From assembly GCA_009602725.1 (NCBI GenBank), contig WELB01000044.1, positions 1-24,100 of the forward strand: a stretch of DNA of 24,100 nucleotides, read 5' to 3'. Shown piece after piece: positions 20,060 to 24,100 of this stretch. Source of the stretch: Spirogloea muscicola. Lineage: Eukaryota; Streptophyta; Zygnematophyceae; Spirogloeales; Spirogloeaceae. The notes beneath the pieces are model-generated. The model made no database searches and was not told the origin of the DNA. It saw only the letters and a program-made list of their open reading frames with translations. Both the position numbers and the translations under genes were made by a program. The first letter of the stretch is position 1; each line of letters starts with the position of its first letter.

Positions 20060-20320
20060 AGCAAGCAAAAGAAAGTGCGCGCCCATAGAGAAGAGGGGCA
20101 GGCAAAGCCTGCCCAAAAAGGATGGACAATGTCCAAAGCCAAAGAAAGAGGTGCCGAAAAAGGACTACACTACAAAATACGAGACGATGCAGAGGGAAGC
20201 TCAGTGCCCACGAGTGAGCAACGTCAAGTCAGAGTAGCTCGCTGCAGAAGCTCTTCCGAAAGGAGGTGATGGCTGTATTGGGCCAGCCTAGGAAGAGTAG
20301 ACAACGTCAACGATTTTTGA
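20060..20320 (+). repeat. Dispersed repeat family, copy 9
   Basis: The central module appears as GCCTGCCCAAAAAGGATGGA at 20107-20126 plus CAATG. The terminal module appears as TCAGTGCCCACGAGTGAGCA at 20201-20220, matching 12781-12800 at nearly every base. A second half-copy of the central module (GGGCCAGCCTAGGAAGAGTA) follows at 20280-20299, so two elements may be nested or tandem. Confidence 0.6.
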
Positions 20321-21327
20321 CTCTCTGACATGCTTCGCATCTGTCAACAGTCTCCAGTGCGCCGCCGAATAGTGAAGTCGATAATAACAGCTACCAGCTG
20401 TACATTCAGACCTGCAAATCGATGGACACCTGCACCTCCTACCACCACCTTCGTGCAGGGTTGCTGATGATCGTGATGCAGTCATCCCTCCCCAGCTCCA
20501 CGCCAGCCATGCACATTCAGATGGAAGAGCAAAACAGCCTTTGAAAGTTAGTACGAATTCTTGTTCCCCGCTGGCGGCCTTGCCTGTCGCGGGCAAGTCG
20601 TACTCCCGAGGCTCAAGATGCCGCTTCTTGGAGCATGCGAGGCAGACTATCCGTTGGGGAGCTTGGTCATCGCTCAGGGACTAAGGGATACTGTGGCAGC
20701 AGCTGGGCCTGGTGGCTTGCTCCAGAAGTTCTAGAATATCAGCACTCCTGCTTCTGCTGAAGACACTGCTGCAAGGCCAGCAGCTGGCTGCGACCCCATT
20801 GAGGTTTTGATGAGGATGTCACCTCATCCTCTTCTATTTTGCAGAAGCAAATTTGGAGCACGATTGATGCTTACAACTCCCTCTCGTAAGTCGGGTGGCA
20901 GGTGCCAGTCATGCTCCGAAAGAATTGTAGGCCTGCCTGACTGATTATTCAAGCACTGACGTGAAATCGCCGCTCTTACTTCGACAAGCATATGCAAGCC
21001 ACCATGCAGACGAGCCTCGACTAAATGCTCAGCCGTTCCATAGCAAAAGCGGGTGCAAGGTCATGCTCTGCTGCAGTAGGCATGCACGGCGGGGCTGTGC
21101 AACCCAGCCCTGAAGCGTTGCACTTATGCAGAGCAGGGAAGTGACTTGCCGCCTACCCTGCAGTCCTCAAACGAAAAGGTAGTCTGCCTGCCGATGTCGA
21201 AGAAAGATCAAGCCGAGCAGAAACTGTAATCTTCGTTGTGAGTGAGCAACTTGAGGACTGCCTCTAGACTCTGCCATCTCGAAGCAGCAGGCTGACAAAT
21301 CAATATTGAGCTGCCCGACTTACAGTC

Positions 21328-21474
21328 CCCTTCGTCTATAACTCTCTCAATGTTAAAAAATGGACCAAAATAGCAGAGGAGCAGATTAAGAGTCAGCAAG
21401 AGCACGAACTCATACATCTACTTCCAGATGATGGCAAGCTTGCAGAAACAGCCGACATGCTAGAGAGCTATGAA
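21328..21474 (+). CDS. Candidate exon of an unrecognised protein
   Basis: Between an acceptor (cttacag) and a donor (gaa|gtacgt), one frame is open and has protein-like composition: KKWTKIAEEQIKSQQEHELI, then HLLPDDGKLAETADMLESYE. It is Glu/Gln/Lys-rich and probably helical. No family recognised. Reading past the donor meets a stop at about 21536. The minus-strand frame over the same bases (21208-21417) starts with a hydrophobic run and is the competing reading. The exact exon phase and partners are unknown. Confidence 0.3.
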
Positions 21475-21952
21475 GTACGTGCAACAGCTCCTGGAGCAAG
21501 TGAGCTACTCACAGATGCAGACAGGCGCCAGAGCTAGTGATTGGGAAGTTGATTGTGGGTGCGTTACATTTTGACAGTATTGAGAGCATGGCACTTACTG
21601 ATATAGCATGATGCACGCACAACGACCACAGGGGTCATAGATGTACTTGGTTTACCGAACAATAGACAGTACCGACACAGCATGTTGAGGGGCTACATTC
21701 TTGCTGCTTGCTGTTAGCCTCAAATTTGGGACACAGCATTTGCACAAATTTGTACAGGCTGCTTGAGTACTGTCCTCTACCAGATGCTTTATACCAAATA
21801 ATCACTATGCTTATATGGGCATCCCCTTAAAACAACCTTCACACTGGGCCCTTGCAGGCTTCAAGCCGCATCCTCAGGCCACATACTGTTCCCTTTCACT
21901 ATACTTCTAAAGACCATCTTGCCAGTACATCATGGCCACTAAATATTGACAT

Positions 21953-21957
21953 TTACA
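21953..21957 (-). terminator. TGTAA polyadenylation signal of POP4
   Basis: TTACA on the plus strand is TGTAA on the minus strand, 125 bases beyond the POP4 stop at 22082. The spacing is similar to that after PSMD9. Confidence 0.45.
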
Positions 21958-22081
21958 GCAAAGACAAGTGAAGGCCCCAAGGCCTCCAAGAGATACAGCT
22001 GGTAGTATGCCCTGTCGTGTCCTATAACATTGGCAAAGTGTGGCAGGGGCAAGAAGGGCCGTCTATGCTGTGGCAGAAGCC

Positions 22082-23918
22082 TCACAGCTCCACAGTTGCA
22101 GCTCTCTCAGCCGGCCTACCTATGAAGCTCAGTTGTCCACCATAAAGCCGCACTTTGAGGCTGTCTACAGACAAGCAGAAGACAGCTCCATCCCTTGGAA
22201 CCACTGCCAAAAGAGCAAACAATCACGCCCCTTCAGGGCGCCACCATGGAAGAGTCAACCACTGCATGCATGTCTGAAGTTTACTGTCAATTTACGAGTG
22301 TGCATGTGCAGCAATGGCCGCGTATTACCTTTGACTGTGTCGTCTCGGGCAACAATGTGGAAGCTTTGCTGCATGTCCTTGACCACGATGCCGCTCACAC
22401 CCACCAGCGAAGGATCCTTTGCACGCACCACTGAGCTGACTACAACAATCAGTCAGCTAGCCATACGAATGCTTGCCAGGGAACCACCACCCGAGCATGC
22501 AAGGAGCAACTCTTGCAACTATTCTTGATATCAGCTGGTATTACCCTTGCCAGAGAATGCAATGCTTGACCTGATGACGTAATGACAGGTGATTAAACAC
22601 AAGGAAAGGGAAAGGAGTAATGTGACCAGGACTGACCCGAGATGTTGGCCCCATGGAGGTCAGCTCCATATATTCTTTGCTGGAGAAGGACGCCTCTGCA
22701 TGATACAGCACATTTCCAGAGTGCAACACAGCGTGCATGAAACAAAGCTCGTGACTTGAAGCGACAATTGTCCAACATATTACAATGTCCTTTTGGATAA
22801 GAATGATGCCCACATCTACATCTAGTCAATGATGGCGCACTCGAGCCAAATTGCGATGTTCGATGCAAGAAGCAAGAAGGACAAACCTGCAATTTTCAAT
22901 CAGTCTCCTCATGTAGGCTGCCCACAGATTGTGCAGTGGCATGTACAGCTCATACCTGCATCAAAATGAATAGGTGAGTCCTGCAAGTCACCCTAGCCTT
23001 TGTGCGATGCGTTTTATGCATGTAAGCCTAGGCCAAATCGGATCTAACTTGCTCCAGTCTTGCAGTCAATGTCACCCCTCATCCAAGTGAGTTGCTCAAG
23101 TCATAGCTCGCTCAAGGCTAGACTCAGACCTGTGGTTGCGGGAAAGCACTAAGCAGGACCTTTGGGGGTTGCATGAAGAGGCTGCGCAGCAGCATATGAT
23201 TGTCTAGCTTAGATTAGATAAGCTTGAGACAGGAGCAGAGTACTCATGCCTGTTCAAGGGGGGCTTGATGTCGAACGATCCCTGGCGGCGGTGCTGCCGC
23301 ATGCTCATGCGGTGGCGCGAGCGCCGGCCCTGCTCGCGGATCTCGCGCCTGCGGGCACGGGTCGCCGCTCCCCCTTCCGCGACAACGCTGTCCAGCAGCA
23401 GCACCTTGTCGTGCACACGGCTGCTGATGGTCCCGCTGACGTCTCCGATCTTGGCGTTGCCACCCAGCAGCAACCGCAGCACAGCCTCCACCTGCGCCGC
23501 CGGGCTCCTGGGAGGAAGTGCTGCGCCAGGCTTAGCCTGTGGAGGTTGCGGGGGACGCCGGAGCGCCTCAAGCTGTTACTGGGCAGCCACGATCCATGGC
23601 TCCTTGGGGGACCCGCCTCCAAGCTAGCACTGAGGTGCTCAGCACAATCGAGGATATTTTAGCTGGATGACTGAGCAGGCTAACATGGTATCTCGCTGAA
23701 GCATGCGATGCACCAATAGTGCGATGCAATAGTGCAATGCGATGCACGAGCTACGTAGCTGTGGTTCGATTACCTCGGTGCTCGCACCTGCGGGCGGGCT
23801 GTGCTCTGGCGCCTTCTTGTGGCTGCCAGACGCGGTGGTGGCGCTTGCCAACAACCGGGCTGCCCCTGCAGCTCGAGCGCAGACTTAGTGGCGAGCGACG
23901 GCCCGCCATGGAAGCCAT
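22082..23918 (-). CDS. POP4: Ribonuclease P/MRP protein subunit POP4 (Rpp29)
   Basis: POP4 is a core protein of RNase P and RNase MRP, which process the tRNA 5' end and pre-rRNA in the nucleus and nucleolus. Phase-consistent minus-strand exons are 23918-23788, 23507-23244, 22955-22887, 22695-22637, 22430-22329 and 22203-22082, about 248 residues. The first exon gives a basic, probably disordered leader (MASMAGRRSPLSLRSS). The second gives RVHDKVLLLDSVV and a strongly basic REIREQGRRSRHRM stretch. The family core follows: YELYMPLHNLWAAYMRRLIE, RIYGADLHGANIS, VVRAKDPSLVGVSGIVVKDM, SFHIVARDDTVK and VVPRDGAVFCLSVDSLKVRL, ending RPAERAATVEL. These match the Sm-like barrel of Rpp29 in order. The ATG at 23918 fits; an ATG three codons later is an alternative. 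The first intron contains a short tandem repeat. Confidence 0.92.
23700..23750. repeat. Short tandem repeat in POP4 intron 1
   Basis: Units of GCGATGCA and AATAGTGC alternate imperfectly (GCATGCGATGCACCAATAGT, then GCGATGCAATAGTGCAATGC). It lies wholly inside the intron between 23788 and 23507. Confidence 0.7.
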
Positions 23919-24100
23919 GGTCGCGGCGCGCGGAGATAGGCGAGACGAGACAAGCTGGCGGTCGCAAGCGGCTCGGCAGAAGGCTCGGCAAGGCCGGACC
24001 TTGCATTGTCGGCTGCGCTGTCGGCTGCGGCGGCTGCGTCCACGCCTGCAGCTGCCGAGGCGGCGGGGCAGAGGGCGCCGCCGCCGGTCGCGCCCCGCGC
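23919..24100. other. Right margin, GC-rich, upstream of POP4
   Basis: Very GC-rich sequence with (GGCTGC)n-like and GCC-rich stretches. It should contain the POP4 promoter, and its composition resembles the 5' ends of other genes here, so a divergent gene may begin to the right of the window. I see no supported exon. Confidence 0.4.

Larger units (their letters stand above)
19190..22081. other. Long stretch without an assigned gene
   Basis: After the SBP stop there is an open plus frame at 19475-19945 with no recognisable motif, a repeat copy at about 20060-20320, and isolated exon-like pieces. The best pieces are 20845-20885 (acceptor ttttgcag, KQIWSTIDAYNSLS, donor gtaagt) and about 21328-21474 (acceptor cttacag, KKWTKIAEEQIKSQQEHELI, LLPDDGKLAETADMLESYE, donor gtacgt). 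They do not join directly in phase. They may belong to one short unknown gene whose other exons I cannot pick. The right 600 bases hold nothing apart from the POP4 3' flank. Confidence 0.4.

Noticed and set aside
20660-20740. A frame reading GTKGYCGSSWAWWLAPEVLE, resembling a protein-kinase activation loop
   Set aside because: No catalytic loop, DFG or downstream WSLG-type segment is near, and the frame closes at once. The resemblance is short and probably chance.
23238-23244. A GC donor (AG|GCATGA) at the end of POP4 exon 2
   Set aside because: It keeps phase, but a canonical GT donor (GA|GTACTC) six bases on also keeps phase and gives an equally good protein, so a rare GC-AG intron is not needed.
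23246-23662. Plus-strand open frames opposite POP4 exon 2
   Set aside because: They are shadows of the POP4 coding exon, whose minus-strand reading matches the family motif by motif.
23761-23772. GGTTCGATTACC resembling a tRNA B box
   Set aside because: It lies at the edge of POP4 intron 1, and no cloverleaf can be drawn around it.

Overview
This window is nuclear DNA from a eukaryote, most likely a green alga (Chlorophyta, possibly Trebouxiophyceae; I cannot place it more precisely). The reasons are: an SBP-box transcription factor, a family confined to green plants and algae; very intron-rich genes with short exons and GT/AG borders; TGTAA downstream of several stops, the usual green-algal polyadenylation signal; plant-type TTTAGGG telomere-like tracts; and a single-polypeptide TrpG with an Ala/Arg/Ser-rich leader that looks like a plastid transit peptide. 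There is no bacterial operon structure. The long single-frame ORFs are mostly shadows. The real proteins appear only when short exons are joined, which I did by hand with phase checks.

Layout, left to right: (1) a repeat-bearing margin; (2) plastid anthranilate synthase beta/glutamine amidotransferase TrpG (+, 8 exons, 429-2593); (3) convergent to it, tRNA adenosine deaminase subunit ADAT2/TAD2 (-, 7 exons, 4717-3048), with a perfect 14-bp inverted repeat between the two; (4) immediately divergent from ADAT2, one exon of proteasome deubiquitinase RPN11/PSMD14 (+, to 4844) that stops at an intron donor; (5) a single 'n' at 4924, then the proteasome assembly chaperone PSMD9/Nas2 (+, to 6458); (6) convergent to PSMD9, a Sel1-repeat protein (-, 8803-6715) whose leader borders a telomere-like tract; (7) a repeat cluster; (8) a GRAM-domain protein (+, 10180-11888); (9) a second repeat cluster, including an inverted pair; (10) a large SBP-box factor (+, about 13991-19189, 12 exons) with SBP zinc fingers, an IPT-like segment, ankyrin repeats and a C-terminal membrane segment, its N-terminus cut by a second single 'n'; (11) about 2.9 kb with another repeat copy and weak exon-like pieces; (12) RNase P/MRP subunit POP4/Rpp29 (-, 6 exons, 23918-22082).

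The genes are housekeeping and regulatory and do not form one pathway. Two touch tRNA maturation (ADAT2 for wobble inosine, POP4 for 5' leader removal) and two touch the 26S proteasome (RPN11, PSMD9). I give no weight to those pairings, because the RPN11-PSMD9 adjacency spans an assembly join. I do not see a new multi-gene system. The items most worth following are the dispersed repeat family, the divergent CCATGG start shared by ADAT2 and possibly RPN11, the orphan RPN11 exon at a scaffold join, the coding-strand G-rich telomere-like tracts, and an in-frame TGA in the SBP gene.
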